From Paraburkholderia silviterrae (GTDB taxonomy: Bacteria > Pseudomonadota > Gammaproteobacteria > Burkholderiales > Burkholderiaceae), in assembly GCF_004353915.1 (NCBI RefSeq), contig NZ_SMRP01000002.1, positions 396,574 to 460,573 on the forward strand: a stretch of DNA of 64,000 nt, given 5' to 3'. The position numbers were made by a program, and so were the translations under genes. Position 1 is the first letter of the stretch. Each line of letters starts with the position of its first letter. A model generated the notes under the pieces. It did not search any database. It worked only from the letters and a program-made list of their open reading frames with translations, and was not told the origin of the DNA. Below are positions 53,349 through 63,985 of this stretch, one piece after another.

Positions 53349-55946
53349 ATGAGAGTCGACAAACTCACCACCAAGTTCCAGGAAGCACTCGCCGACGCCC
53401 AAAGCCTTGCCGTCGGCCATGACAATCAATACATCGAACCGGTCCATTTGCTGGCGGCGCTCGTCGCGCAGCAGGACGGCTCGGCGCGCTCGCTCATGTC
53501 GCGCGCGGGCGTGCAGATTCAGGCGCTGCAGAACTCGCTGAACGATGCCATCAACCGCTTGCCGCAGGTGCAGGGCACCGACGGCAACGTGCAGGTCGGC
53601 CGCGAGCTCACGGGCCTGTTGAATCAGGCCGACAAGGAAGCGCAGAAGCTCAACGACACCTACATCGCGAGCGAGATGTTCCTGCTGGCGGTCGCCGACG
53701 ACAAAGGCGACGCGGGCCAGATCGCGCGCAAGAACGGCCTCACGCGCAAGGCTCTCGAAGCGGCGATCGTCGCGGTGCGCGGCGGCGCGCAGGTCCATAG
53801 CCAGGACGCCGAGAGCCAGCGCGAAGCGCTCAAGAAGTACACCGTCGACCTGACCGAGCGCGCTCGGTCGGGCAAGCTCGATCCCGTGATTGGCCGCGAC
53901 GACGAAATTCGCCGCTCGATCCAGATCCTGCAGCGCCGCACCAAGAACAACCCGGTGCTGATCGGCGAGCCGGGCGTGGGCAAGACGGCCATCGTCGAAG
54001 GGCTCGCGCAGCGCATCGTCAACGGCGAAGTGCCGGAAACGCTCAAGGGCAAGCGCGTGCTTTCGCTCGACATGGCGGCGCTGCTCGCGGGCGCGAAGTA
54101 CCGCGGCGAGTTCGAGGAGCGCCTGAAGGCCGTGCTCCACGACATCGCGAAGGACGAAGGCCAGACCATCGTCTTCATCGACGAGATTCACACGATGGTG
54201 GGCGCGGGCAAGGCCGAAGGCGCGATGGATGCGGGCAACATGCTCAAGCCGGCGCTCTCGCGCGGCGAACTGCACTGCATCGGCGCGACCACGCTCGACG
54301 AATATCGCAAGTACATCGAAAAGGATGCCGCGCTCGAGCGCCGCTTCCAGAAGGTGCTCGTGGACGAACCGTCGGTCGAGGCGACCATCGCGATCCTGCG
54401 CGGTCTGCAGGAAAAGTACGAGCTGCACCACGGCGTGGAGATCACCGACCCGGCGATCGTTGCGGCGGCGGAGCTCTCGCATCGCTATATCACCGACCGC
54501 TTCTTGCCGGACAAGGCCATCGACCTGATCGACGAAGCCGCTTCGAAGATCAAGATGGAGATCGACTCGAAGCCCGAGGAGATGGACAAGCTCGACCGTC
54601 GCTTGATCCAGTTGAAGATCGAGCGCGAAGCCGTCAAGAAAGAGAAGGACGAAGCGTCGCAAAAGCGTTTGCAGTTGATCGAGGAAGAGATCGACCGTCT
54701 GAGCCTCGAATATAAGGACCTCGAAGAGATCTGGACCGCCGAGAAAGCGGCGGTGCAGGGCAGCGCGCAACTCAAGGAAGAGATCGACCGCGTGCGCGCC
54801 GAGATCACGAAGTTCCAGCGCGAAGGCAAGCTCGAGAAGGTTGCCGAGCTGCAGTACGGCAAGCTGCCGCAACTCGATGCGCAGTTGAAGCAAGTCACGC
54901 AGGCCGAGGCGAACGAGCAGAACAACCCGTCGCGTCCGCGTTTGCTGCGCACGCAGGTGGGCGCCGAGGAAATCGCCGAAGTCGTGTCGCGTTCGACTGG
55001 CATTCCGGTCTCGCGCATGATGCAGGGCGAGCGTGAAAAGCTGCTGCTGATCGAAGACAAACTGCACGAGCGCGTGATCGGCCAGGACGAGGCGATCAAC
55101 GCCGTGGCCGATGCGATCCGCCGCTCGCGCGCCGGTCTCGCGGACCCGAACAAGCCCTACGGCTCGTTCCTGTTCCTCGGGCCGACGGGCGTGGGCAAGA
55201 CCGAGGTCTGCAAAGCGCTCGCGGGCTTCTTGTTCGATTCGGAGGATCATCTCATCCGCATCGACATGAGCGAGTTCATGGAGAAGCATAGCGTCGCGCG
55301 TCTGATCGGCGCGCCGCCGGGATATGTGGGCTACGAGGAAGGCGGCTATCTGACCGAGGCCGTGCGCCGCAAGCCGTATAGCGTGATCCTGCTCGACGAA
55401 GTCGAGAAGGCGCACCCCGACGTGTTCAACGTGCTCTTGCAGGTGCTCGACGACGGCCGCATGACCGATGGCCAGGGGCGCACCGTCGACTTCAAGAACA
55501 CGGTGATCGTGATGACCTCGAACCTCGGTTCGCACCTCATCCAGTCGATGACGGGCGAGCCGCAGGAAGCGGTGAAGGAGGCTGTCTGGAACGAAGTGAA
55601 GCAGCAATTCCGGCCTGAGTTCCTGAACCGGATCGACGAAGTCGTGGTGTTCCATGCGCTCGACCGCTCGAACATCGAGTCGATCGCGAAGATCCAGTTG
55701 CAGCGCCTGCGCGAGCGTCTGGAGAAGCTCGACATGGAGCTGGTGGTGTCGGATGAGGCGCTCGCCAAGATCGCCGAGGTCGGCTACGACCCGCTGTTCG
55801 GTGCGCGGCCGCTCAAGCGCGCGATCCAGCAGGAGATCGAGAATCCGGTCGCCAAGCTGATCCTCGCGGGCAAGTTCGGGCCGAAGGACGTGATTCCGGT
55901 CGACATTCACGACGGCAAGTTCGTGTTCGAACGCGTCGTGCACTGA
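53349..55946 (+). CDS. clpB: ATP-dependent disaggregase ClpB
   Basis: An 865-aa Hsp100 disaggregase that works with DnaK. N-domain [38 protein letters not shown]; first AAA with Walker [14 protein letters not shown] (about 203) and arm [29 protein letters not shown]; coiled-coil M-domain about 410-520 ([32 protein letters not shown]); second AAA with [14 protein letters not shown] and [45 protein letters not shown]. Full length. GGAGG ribosome site. Confidence 0.98.
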   Translation: MRVDKLTTKFQEALADAQSLAVGHDNQYIEPVHLLAALVAQQDGSARSLMSRAGVQIQALQNSLNDAINRLPQVQGTDGNVQVGRELTGLLNQADKEAQKLNDTYIASEMFLLAVADDKGDAGQIARKNGLTRKALEAAIVAVRGGAQVHSQDAESQREALKKYTVDLTERARSGKLDPVIGRDDEIRRSIQILQRRTKNNPVLIGEPGVGKTAIVEGLAQRIVNGEVPETLKGKRVLSLDMAALLAGAKYRGEFEERLKAVLHDIAKDEGQTIVFIDEIHTMVGAGKAEGAMDAGNMLKPALSRGELHCIGATTLDEYRKYIEKDAALERRFQKVLVDEPSVEATIAILRGLQEKYELHHGVEITDPAIVAAAELSHRYITDRFLPDKAIDLIDEAASKIKMEIDSKPEEMDKLDRRLIQLKIEREAVKKEKDEASQKRLQLIEEEIDRLSLEYKDLEEIWTAEKAAVQGSAQLKEEIDRVRAEITKFQREGKLEKVAELQYGKLPQLDAQLKQVTQAEANEQNNPSRPRLLRTQVGAEEIAEVVSRSTGIPVSRMMQGEREKLLLIEDKLHERVIGQDEAINAVADAIRRSRAGLADPNKPYGSFLFLGPTGVGKTEVCKALAGFLFDSEDHLIRIDMSEFMEKHSVARLIGAPPGYVGYEEGGYLTEAVRRKPYSVILLDEVEKAHPDVFNVLLQVLDDGRMTDGQGRTVDFKNTVIVMTSNLGSHLIQSMTGEPQEAVKEAVWNEVKQQFRPEFLNRIDEVVVFHALDRSNIESIAKIQLQRLRERLEKLDMELVVSDEALAKIAEVGYDPLFGARPLKRAIQQEIENPVAKLILAGKFGPKDVIPVDIHDGKFVFERVVH

Positions 55947-56017
55947 AGCGCGGTTCATGTGGCGAAGGCGCGTGCCGAGAGGTGCGCGCCGTAGCAGAAG
56001 CAGGAAGGGCAAACGAA

Positions 56018-56050
56018 AAGGGCAACGGAGTTTTTCCGTTGCCCTTTTTT
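56018..56050 (+). terminator. clpB terminator, copy 1 of a 30-bp direct repeat
   Basis: AAGGGCAACGGA-GTTTT-TCCGTTGCCCTT, a perfect 12-bp stem followed by T's. The 30 bases at 56020-56049 recur exactly at 57721-57750. Confidence 0.95.
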
Positions 56051-56102
56051 ATTTGTGTGTTTTCCCTGCACGGCAATTGCTGCCGGGCGTTCCTCCATAT
56101 TT

Positions 56103-56717
56103 TTATATATTACTTCCATACGTATCGTTGTAGATAACGCGAAGGCTCTTACCGTCGTAGGTCCAATTGGGTCCTGGCGCCACGCTGTACTCGAGCGCTA
56201 GATCCTTGCGGGTAGCCGCAGTCAGAGACATCTCTTCGCCATCGAATCGCACCTTGCGATTGCCCGTTACTGTGGCCACAGCATCGGTATGGACTGACCG
56301 AAGCTCAGCTCCTATTGGAATGCCCATTTCCTCGAAATTCAGGTTGGGCCGACGTGATTTCATTCTGTCAGCCGCGCTCTTCGATTGCTCGTCTACTGGC
56401 GATGGCTGACTTTCCACTTCTTCCGTGGCCTCTTCGACGTGCAATAGCCGGAGAATGGCAATTGCCTGGTCCGGATCAATCTGAAAGAACTCTCGTCTAG
56501 GGTTGATCCGGTCGGGAGCAAAAGCGAGGTGTAATGCTCGTTCGACTTCTTCCGGATTTTGCACCTTGCAGGCAAACTCCAATTTGAACGGCACAGGTAC
56601 TCCTGTGGTGTACAGCTGTCCAAGCCGCGTATTCGCATCTTCCTGCGAAGTGCAACCAATCTTGACCAAACCCGGCATAGCCGGATTGGTCAGGACATAA
56701 ACAACACTCAATGTCAT
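56103..56717 (-). CDS. GIY-YIG nuclease-family protein with RAMA-like C-terminus
   Basis: A 204-aa protein. The N-terminal domain (about 1-95) reads VVYVLTNPAMPGLVKIGCTSQEDANTRLGQLYTTGVPVPFKLEFACKV... LHLAFAPDRINPRREFFQID, matching the T5orf172/Mug113 branch of GIY-YIG. A linker follows (EEATEEVESQPSPVDEQSKS), then a C-terminal module MGIPIGAELRSVHTDAVATVTGNRKVRFDGEEMSLTAATRKDL...NWTYDGKSLRVIY, which resembles RAMA-type domains found in restriction-associated proteins. Possible role in DNA modification or defence; unproven. AT-richer than the neighbours. A TTGACA-like box lies upstream on the minus strand at 56757-56762. Confidence 0.75.
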   Translation of the reverse strand: MTLSVVYVLTNPAMPGLVKIGCTSQEDANTRLGQLYTTGVPVPFKLEFACKVQNPEEVERALHLAFAPDRINPRREFFQIDPDQAIAILRLLHVEEATEEVESQPSPVDEQSKSAADRMKSRRPNLNFEEMGIPIGAELRSVHTDAVATVTGNRKVRFDGEEMSLTAATRKDLALEYSVAPGPNWTYDGKSLRVIYNDTYGSNI

Positions 56718-57071
56718 GGCATATTCTCAGGGCTGGTCATTGACCGTTCTCTATCTTGTCAACGCCATCTCGCAAGTCGCTCCGATACATGGCACTGCTT
56801 AATGGCGCTTGACGAGGTGTGCGTTTGCGCTGGCACGATCCATCGTGCTGTCAACGGTCGAAATATCACTTCGTGTTTTCGCAGCGGTGACCGTGCTCGT
56901 GTGCGGGAAGCGGGCGCACTGAGGAATGGATTCTAAATTCGGGACCGGTACGTAATTGTTGATCATCGTCATTTCCCGGAGTTAAACGACTTGGAAGCTG
57001 CTGGAAACGAGCTCGCGCGAACGCATCTCAATTGAGATACAATGAGTTATTGTCCCGATGGAGAAGCAAAC
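56718..57071. other. Intergenic region inside the island
   Basis: 354 bases between the divergent GIY-YIG gene and the antitoxin gene. It holds the candidate GIY-YIG promoter (TTGACA on the minus strand, 56757-56762), an 11-bp dyad GGTCATTGACC at 56735-56745, and the antitoxin operator. No gene seen. Confidence 0.5.
57025..57038. promoter_or_regulatory. Operator palindrome of the toxin-antitoxin promoter
   Basis: ATCTCAATTGAGAT, a perfect 14-bp palindrome, overlaps the first base of the -10-like TACAAT at 57038-57043 and lies 33 bases before the antitoxin ATG. This fits autorepression by an antitoxin or toxin-antitoxin complex. Confidence 0.75.
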
Positions 57072-57380
57072 ATGGCTGCGCAAACTTCGATGCTGCACAT
57101 CCGGATCGATGATCAACTGAAGGCCGCTGCAAGCGAAAAGCTCGCAACCGTTGGCCTGACGGTCTCGGATGCTGTCCGAATCCTGCTTACCCGTGTCGTT
57201 CGGGAGGGAGGTTTGCCTGTAGGGCTTACCATGGACGAAGATGCATATGACGATTGGTTCAAGGCCAAGGTCCAGGAGGCACTTGACGACCCACGCCCGC
57301 GCGTGAGCAATGAGGACGTCAAGGCACATTTCGCGGCCCGGCGTGAAGCGCTTCGAAAACGCGCGGGAGCCAAGGCTTGA
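57072..57380 (+). CDS. Antitoxin, RelB/DinJ family
   Basis: A 102-aa antitoxin. An N-terminal ribbon-helix-helix DNA-binding part (MLHIRIDDQLKAAASEKLATVGLTVSDAVRILLTRVVREGGLPVGL) is RelB/DinJ-like, and the C-terminal toxin-binding part is DEDAYDDWFKAKVQEALDDPRPRVSNEDVKAHFAARREAL. ATG 57072 has GGAGAAG upstream; an earlier ATG at 57042 overlaps the predicted -10 and is rejected. The stop overlaps the toxin start by two bases of the same TTGA. Confidence 0.9.
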   Translation: MAAQTSMLHIRIDDQLKAAASEKLATVGLTVSDAVRILLTRVVREGGLPVGLTMDEDAYDDWFKAKVQEALDDPRPRVSNEDVKAHFAARREALRKRAGAKA

Positions 57381-57658
57381 AGATCGTGTGGAACCAGCAT
57401 GCGCTGGACGATCGCGATGGAAATATGGAATACGTCGGGAACGACAGCCCGGCTGCTGCCATCGAGATGGACGATGAAATTGAACGGCAGGTGGATGCGC
57501 TGATCATCTATCCCAAGATTGGCCGCTCCGGCCGGATTCTTGGCACCCGCGAACTGGTGATTTCGCGCACGCCCTATATCGCCGTTTATCAACTCGACGA
57601 GCAGGAACGCTGCGTAGAGATTTTGCGCATCCTGACCAACTGGCAGCAGTGGCCATAA
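57377..57658 (+). CDS. Toxin, RelE/ParE family
   Basis: A 93-aa toxin: MKIVWNQHALDDRDGNMEYVGNDSPAAAIEMDDEIERQVDALIIYPKIGRSGRILGTRELVISRTPYIAVYQLDEQERCVEILRILTNWQQWP-type fold, with RELVISRTPYIAVYQL the most diagnostic stretch. ParE-like members target gyrase and RelE-like members mRNA; this sequence alone does not decide. It starts with TTG inside the antitoxin stop (TTGA), giving strict coupling that keeps toxin below antitoxin. Confidence 0.88.
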   Translation: MKIVWNQHALDDRDGNMEYVGNDSPAAAIEMDDEIERQVDALIIYPKIGRSGRILGTRELVISRTPYIAVYQLDEQERCVEILRILTNWQQWP

Positions 57659-57720
57659 GGGCAGCTTGCTCGTCGGACTCATCCCATGCTTTGAAAAGCA
57701 TCAGGACGTCAGCAGTTTGG

Positions 57721-57750
57721 GGGCAACGGAGTTTTTCCGTTGCCCTTTTT
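57721..57750. terminator. Terminator, copy 2 of the 30-bp direct repeat
   Basis: Identical to 56020-56049 (GGGCAACGGA ... TCCGTTGCCC plus T's). It stands 62 bases after the toxin stop and 35 before the end of the convergent YidB-like gene. It can end toxin transcription here. Confidence 0.93.
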
Positions 57751-57784
57751 CTTTCTATGCGCCGCGCGCGGAGCGCGCACCACC

Positions 57785-58225
57785 TTACGCCTGCTTGTTG
57801 CCGCCACCTAGCAGCGAAGCGAGGCTGCCGAGCGTCCCCAGCACGCTCTCGGAGTTGATCTGGCCGCCGGCGGGCACTTCGCCGTTCGGCGTGCCGGCGT
57901 TGATCACGTGCGGCAGCACCTGCGCGAGCAGGCCGCTCACCTGCTCGGGCTGCATGCCGACCTTTTGCGCGAGACCCGAAACCACGTCGGAGCCCAGCAC
58001 GTTGTGGAGCTGATCCGGAGAAACTGCCTGGTTCTCGCCGTTGCCGACCCACGACTGCGCGATATCGCCAAGGCCACCTTGCTGGAACTTCTGGATGAGG
58101 CCGTTCAGGCCACCCGGCTGGTTGTTGATGAATTCCATCGCGACGGCGAGGAGTTGGGCTTGGCCGCCGCCTTGTTGCTGCGACGAGGAACCGAGCAGGG
58201 AACCGAGGGTATCTAGCAGGCTCAT
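57785..58225 (-). CDS. YidB-family protein (DUF937)
   Basis: A 146-aa protein: MSLLDTLGSLLGSSSQQQGGGQAQLLAVAMEFINNQPGGLNGLIQKFQQGGLGDIAQSWVGNGENQAVSPDQLHNVLGSDVVSGLAQKVGMQPEQVSGLLAQVLPHVINAGTPNGEVP-type sequence, the YidB/DUF937 pattern (E. coli YidB is 132 aa). Function is unknown. ATG 58225 opens the conserved N-terminus. Confidence 0.9.
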   Translation of the reverse strand: MSLLDTLGSLLGSSSQQQGGGQAQLLAVAMEFINNQPGGLNGLIQKFQQGGLGDIAQSWVGNGENQAVSPDQLHNVLGSDVVSGLAQKVGMQPEQVSGLLAQVLPHVINAGTPNGEVPAGGQINSESVLGTLGSLASLLGGGNKQA

Positions 58226-58421
58226 GACAATCTCACTGGATGATGGCCGCGACAGGGGACGCGGCCGGAAAATCGGACGGCGCACGCGAGGTGCACCGCG
58301 TATTACTGCCCGGGCTGCCCGGGCTGTCCGGCGGCGGGCGAGGGCCGCACGCGCCGAAGCGGGTCAAATCCGGGCGCCGGAATCAGGCGCTCGAATCGGG
58401 TGCTTGATTGCGGCACGCGAA

Positions 58422-59024
58422 TCATGCACCCGACGCAGCCGCGTCGGAAGCGGCCTTGCTCTTCGTCGACTTCCTGGACTTCTTCGCCATGGCGTCCGAA
58501 GCGGCGCCCGGCGCCGCGGCGGCGGATCCCGCCTCAGGCGCGCTTGCCGCTGCGGCTGCCTTGTCTTTCTTGCTCTTGTGATTCGACTTGCTCGTGCCGG
58601 CCGCCGACGCGGCTTGCGGTGCGGTCGTGGCCGCAGGCGTCTGGGCTGTTGTCATTGGGTTGGGCGTGGTGCCTGCGGCAGTGGGAGCGGTGCTTGTCGT
58701 GGCGGTGCTCTTGCTGCTCTTCGACGACGCGGCACTCTTGGCCGCAGGCGGCGCCGACGAGCCGTTGATCGTCAGGCCCGCGGCTTCGAGGTTCTGCACC
58801 GACTTCGGGCCGATGCCCTTGACGCGGTTCACGAGGTCGTCGGCATCCTTGAAGGGGCCATTCTTGCTGCGTTCGTCGATGATCGCCTTGGCGTGGGCCG
58901 GGCCAATGCCCTTGACGGTTTCGAGCGCGGTTTGGTCCGCGGTGTTGACTTCGACGGCCACCGCCAGCGCGGCGGACAGCGACAGACCCAGCGCGAGGAA
59001 CAGCATCAGCAGCTTCTTGAGCAT
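58422..59024 (-). CDS. Exported ComEA-like helix-hairpin-helix protein
   Basis: A 200-aa protein. Residues 1-23 are a signal peptide (MLKKLLMLFLALGLSLSAALAVA). A ComEA-type double helix-hairpin-helix (about 24-85) follows: VEVNTADQTALETVKGIGPAHAKAIIDERSKNGPFKDADDLVNRVKGIGPKSVQNLEAAGL. Then a Ser/Thr/Ala-rich tail of about 100 residues with Lys clusters (KSNHKSKKDKAAAA, AKKSRKSTKSKAA). The HhH part resembles periplasmic DNA-binding ComEA; the basic low-complexity tail is additional and could also contact DNA or cell wall. TGGAG precedes the ATG. Confidence 0.9.
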   Translation of the reverse strand: MLKKLLMLFLALGLSLSAALAVAVEVNTADQTALETVKGIGPAHAKAIIDERSKNGPFKDADDLVNRVKGIGPKSVQNLEAAGLTINGSSAPPAAKSAASSKSSKSTATTSTAPTAAGTTPNPMTTAQTPAATTAPQAASAAGTSKSNHKSKKDKAAAAASAPEAGSAAAAPGAASDAMAKKSRKSTKSKAASDAAASGA

Positions 59025-59229
59025 GGCAATCACTCCATTGAGGGCATTTCGGTTAGCCGGGAACGGACGACGCATCCAGTCGGTGGTGCTGCGCTACAAG
59101 GATAAGACAGTTGGCGTATCCGTGGACCGGAAGCGGTCGATTTATACCCACGCTTTCGTGGCAACACAATCGCGCCGCACAATCTTTAATACTTCTGTGC
59201 AATTCGAAGGCGGCGGACGCAACCATGCG

Positions 59230-59258
59230 GCGCACCTCAGGGGCGCTTCAGGTGCGCT

Positions 59259-59262
<4 letters not shown>
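59230..59262 (-). repeat. Three 11-bp repeats spanning the acoR stop codon
   Basis: In the coding sense: CTGAAGCGCAC, CTGAAGCGCCC, CTGAGGTGCGC. The acoR stop TGA is in the first unit and recurs in the next two at 11-base spacing, so the copies fall in all three frames. Confidence 0.85.
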
Positions 59263-61268
<2,006 letters not shown>

Positions 61269-61372
61269 GGACGGTTCCAGACGGGGGGCGTCGGCGCTCG
61301 GGGCGTTCGGCGGGAGCCTTTTTGTAGCACATCTGCCGTGCGCGATCACACCGCAGCGCAGCATGCGAGACG

Positions 61373-61392
61373 GTTGAGACGATCGTCTCAAC
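61373..61392. promoter_or_regulatory. Candidate AcoR enhancer palindrome
   Basis: GTTGAGACGATCGTCTCAAC is a perfect 20-bp palindrome, about 235 bases upstream of the sigma-54 promoter and 105 bases upstream of the acoR start. GAGAC/GTCTC motifs recur nearby (61399, 61410). Position suits an upstream activator site for AcoR. Confidence 0.75.
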
Positions 61393-61625
61393 GCGACGCG
61401 AGACGCTCGTGAGACGCGGCGCGAAGGCCGCACAGGCTTACTGCGTGGGGCTGAGCTGGGCGTGCATCGGTGCGGGAAGCTGGCGGCGTCTCGCGGGCCG
61501 CGCGTGCAAAGCCGCGGCTGAGACGCTGTGTGAGCCATGAGCGACGGTGCGGGCGCGCGGCTCCGATCGACGCAAAGCCCGCAGGCAAGGCGTTCTGCAG
61601 GCGCCTGGCGGCTTTTCGAGTGCAC

Positions 61626-61641
61626 TGGCACAGCGCTTGCA
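61626..61641 (+). promoter_or_regulatory. Sigma-54 (-24/-12) promoter of acoXA
   Basis: TGGCACAGCGCTTGCA matches TGGCAC-N5-TTGCW exactly, with GG at -24 and GC at -12 eleven bases apart. It is 138 bases before acoX and downstream of the AcoR palindrome. Confidence 0.93.
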
Positions 61642-61779
61642 GAGAGTGACGGCAAGAGCGGCGCACGCATGCGACGCGATCAGAACGAGTCCGCGCAATT
61701 CTTTTGGATCGCGTAGGGCTCTGCATGGGACCGGAGTAAGCGCTTTGCACTAACTCCGGTCGACAAGGAGACAACGCCC

Positions 61780-62856
61780 GTGACAACGCCCGTGACCGTA
61801 GGCGTGATCGCGAACCCCGCATCGGGACGCGACATCCGCCGTCTTACCACGCACGCCTCCGTCTTTCCGACGGCGGAAAAGGCCAACATGGTCGTGCGCC
61901 TGCTCGCGGGTCTCGGCGCGCTGGGCGTGGAGCGCGTGCTCACGCTGCGCGATCGCACCGGCGTGGCCGCGCTCGTGCTGCGCGCGCTCGAAACCCATGC
62001 CGCCGTAGCACGCAACGAACGCTGGCCCGTGGTGGAGTTCGTCGATCTGCCGATCAGCGAGAGCGTGGCCGACACGCACGCTGGCGTCGCGCATATGGTT
62101 CGCGAGCAGGTCGCGCTGATCGCCGTGCTCGGCGGCGACGGCACGCATCGCGCCGTCGCTGCGCATTGCGGCGACACGCCGTTGCTCGCGCTGTCCACCG
62201 GCACCAACAACGCCTTTCCCGAGTTGCGCGAAGCCACGGTCGCGGGCCTTGCGGGCGCGCTCGTCGCTACCGGCGCGGTGCCGGCCGAAACGGCCCTCGT
62301 GCGCAACAAGCGTCTCGTCGCGCGCTGTGTCGAGGGACCGGGTCGTGGACGCGAGGAGATCGCGCTGGTCGACATCTGCGTGTCGCGTCAGCCGTTCATC
62401 GGCGCCCGGGCTATTTCTGATAGTTCGGATATCGAATCATTGTTTCTGGCCTTTGCGCCGCCCGACGGCATTGGGCTCGCGTCGATCGGCGGCGCGTGGG
62501 CGCCAGTCGGGCGCGACGCCGCACACGGCCTGCACATGACGTTTGCGCATGCGTCCACGCGAGGCGGGGAGGGCGAAGGCGTGCCGCTCATCGCGCCCAT
62601 CGCGCCGGGGCGCATCGAGCGCTTGACGATGCGCACTTGCCAGCGCCTCGAAGTGGGCATGGCGCTGCCGCTCGACGCCGATCACGGCACGCTCGCCTTC
62701 GACGGCGAGCGCGAGATCGAGCCGGCGCGCGGCGACCGCTACGAAATCGCGCTCGACTGGGCCGGGCCGCTGACCGTCGATGTCGCGCGCACGTTGCGCT
62801 ACGCGGCCTCGCATCAGCTGTTGCGCCAGGCGGCGTATGCCGCAGCGCCTCAATAA
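61780..62856 (+). CDS. acoX: Acetoin catabolism protein AcoX (ATP-NAD kinase fold)
   Basis: A 358-aa protein with the NAD-kinase/diacylglycerol-kinase-like fold: VTVGVIANPASGRDIRRLTTHASVFPTAEKANMV, VALIAVLGGDGTHRAVAAHCGDTPLLALSTGTNNAFP. AcoX is encoded first in acetoin operons of beta-proteobacteria; its exact reaction is not established. GTG 61780 follows AAGGAGACAACGCCC; a second GTG four codons later is possible. acoA follows after 118 bases. Confidence 0.9.
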   Translation: MTTPVTVGVIANPASGRDIRRLTTHASVFPTAEKANMVVRLLAGLGALGVERVLTLRDRTGVAALVLRALETHAAVARNERWPVVEFVDLPISESVADTHAGVAHMVREQVALIAVLGGDGTHRAVAAHCGDTPLLALSTGTNNAFPELREATVAGLAGALVATGAVPAETALVRNKRLVARCVEGPGRGREEIALVDICVSRQPFIGARAISDSSDIESLFLAFAPPDGIGLASIGGAWAPVGRDAAHGLHMTFAHASTRGGEGEGVPLIAPIAPGRIERLTMRTCQRLEVGMALPLDADHGTLAFDGEREIEPARGDRYEIALDWAGPLTVDVARTLRYAASHQLLRQAAYAAAPQ

Positions 62857-62974
62857 GCCCGTTTCGCTGAATGCTGTCCAACTTCCCTCGAGAAAGGAGC
62901 CATTTCACCCAGGCAGTCATACCGGTAGCAGCGGAGCAGCAGGCATCACCAGCGTCTATACACAGGAGACAACC

Positions 62975-63952
62975 ATGTCTGTCACGTTGAACAAGGAGCA
63001 GTTGCTCGCGGCGTATCGCTCGATGCGCACGATCCGCGAGTTCGAGGAGCGCTTGCACGTCGAATTCGCGACCGGCGATATTCCGGGCTTCGTGCATTTG
63101 TATGCGGGAGAGGAGGCATCCGCGGTCGGCACCATGAGCCATCTGAACGACAACGATTACGTTGCCACCACGCACCGCGGCCACGGCCATTGCATTGCGA
63201 AGGGCGTGGACGTGCGCGAGATGATGGCCGAGATCTATGGCCGCGCCACGGGCTCGTGCCGCGGCAAGGGCGGCTCGATGCATATCGCCGACCTCGCGAA
63301 GGGGATGCTGGGCGCGAACGGCATCGTCGGCGCGGGCGGTCCGCTCACGTGCGGCGCGGCGCTCGCCGCCAGGCAAAAGAAGACAGGCGGCGTGGGCGTG
63401 TGCTTCTTCGGCGACGGCGCGTCGAACCAGGGCGTGATCTTCGAGTCGATGAATCTCGCTTCGGTGTGGCGCCTGCCCGTGATCTTCGTCGCGGAGAACA
63501 ACGGCTACGCGGAAGCGACGTCGTCCACGTGGTCGGTCGCGGCCGACAACATCGCCGACCGCGCCAACGGCTTCGGCATGCCGGGCGTGATCGTCGACGG
63601 TTTCGACTTTTTCGCTGTGTACGAGGCGCTCGGCGAAGCGATTGCTCGCGCGCGCAACGGCGGCGGCCCGACGCTCGTGGAAATGAAGCTTTCGCGCTAT
63701 TTCGGCCACTTCGAGGGCGATGCGCAGACCTATCGCGCGCCCGGCGAGGTGCAGAAGCTGCGCGAGGAAAAGGACTGCCTCAAGCGCTTCGAAGAGCGCG
63801 TGGTGCGCGCGGAGCTTGCGAGCGCCGATGACTTGCGCAAGGTGGACGCCGAGGTGAAGGCTCTGATCGACGATGCGGTGGCGAAGGCGTTGGCCGCGCC
63901 GTTGCCCGCACCCGAGGCGCTGCTCACCGACGTGTACGTGTCGTATCCCTGA
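62975..63952 (+). CDS. acoA: Acetoin dehydrogenase E1 alpha subunit AcoA
   Basis: A 325-aa ThDP-dependent E1 alpha: AYRSMRTIREFEERLHVEFATGDIPGFVHLYAGEEASAVG, ATTHRGHGHCIAKGVDVREMMAEIYGRATGSCRGKGGSMHI, ThDP motif GDGASNQGVIFESMNLASVWRLPVIFVAENN, and KLSRYFGHFEGDAQTYR. With AcoB it cleaves acetoin to acetaldehyde and an acetyl group passed to AcoC. ATG 62975 follows ACAGGAGACAACC. Second gene after the sigma-54 promoter. Confidence 0.96.
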   Translation: MSVTLNKEQLLAAYRSMRTIREFEERLHVEFATGDIPGFVHLYAGEEASAVGTMSHLNDNDYVATTHRGHGHCIAKGVDVREMMAEIYGRATGSCRGKGGSMHIADLAKGMLGANGIVGAGGPLTCGAALAARQKKTGGVGVCFFGDGASNQGVIFESMNLASVWRLPVIFVAENNGYAEATSSTWSVAADNIADRANGFGMPGVIVDGFDFFAVYEALGEAIARARNGGGPTLVEMKLSRYFGHFEGDAQTYRAPGEVQKLREEKDCLKRFEERVVRAELASADDLRKVDAEVKALIDDAVAKALAAPLPAPEALLTDVYVSYP

Positions 63953-63985
63953 GCGCGGCACGCCCAGGTCATCAGGATTCCAGAT

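Larger units (their letters stand above)
56020..57750. mobile_element. Putative inserted island bounded by 30-bp direct repeats
   Basis: The interval between two identical terminator copies (56020-56049 and 57721-57750) carries genes with visibly more A/T and different codon use than the flanks: a GIY-YIG/RAMA-like protein and a RelB-ParE-type toxin-antitoxin pair. The outer flanks, clpB on the left and the YidB-like gene on the right, are typical core genes that would share one terminator without it. No integrase or transposase is present, so the mechanism is unknown. Confidence 0.6.

Noticed and set aside
53307..56012. A 901-codon open frame on the minus strand opposite clpB
   Set aside because: Arg/Ala/Leu/His-rich translation with no motif, fully antisense to a collinear ClpB. 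Long antisense frames are expected at this GC content; similar cases oppose gcl, cysB-asparaginase and phoH.
57042..57071. Earlier antitoxin start at ATG 57042
   Set aside because: It overlaps the predicted -10 element and operator, while ATG 57072 has a good ribosome site and the usual N-terminus.
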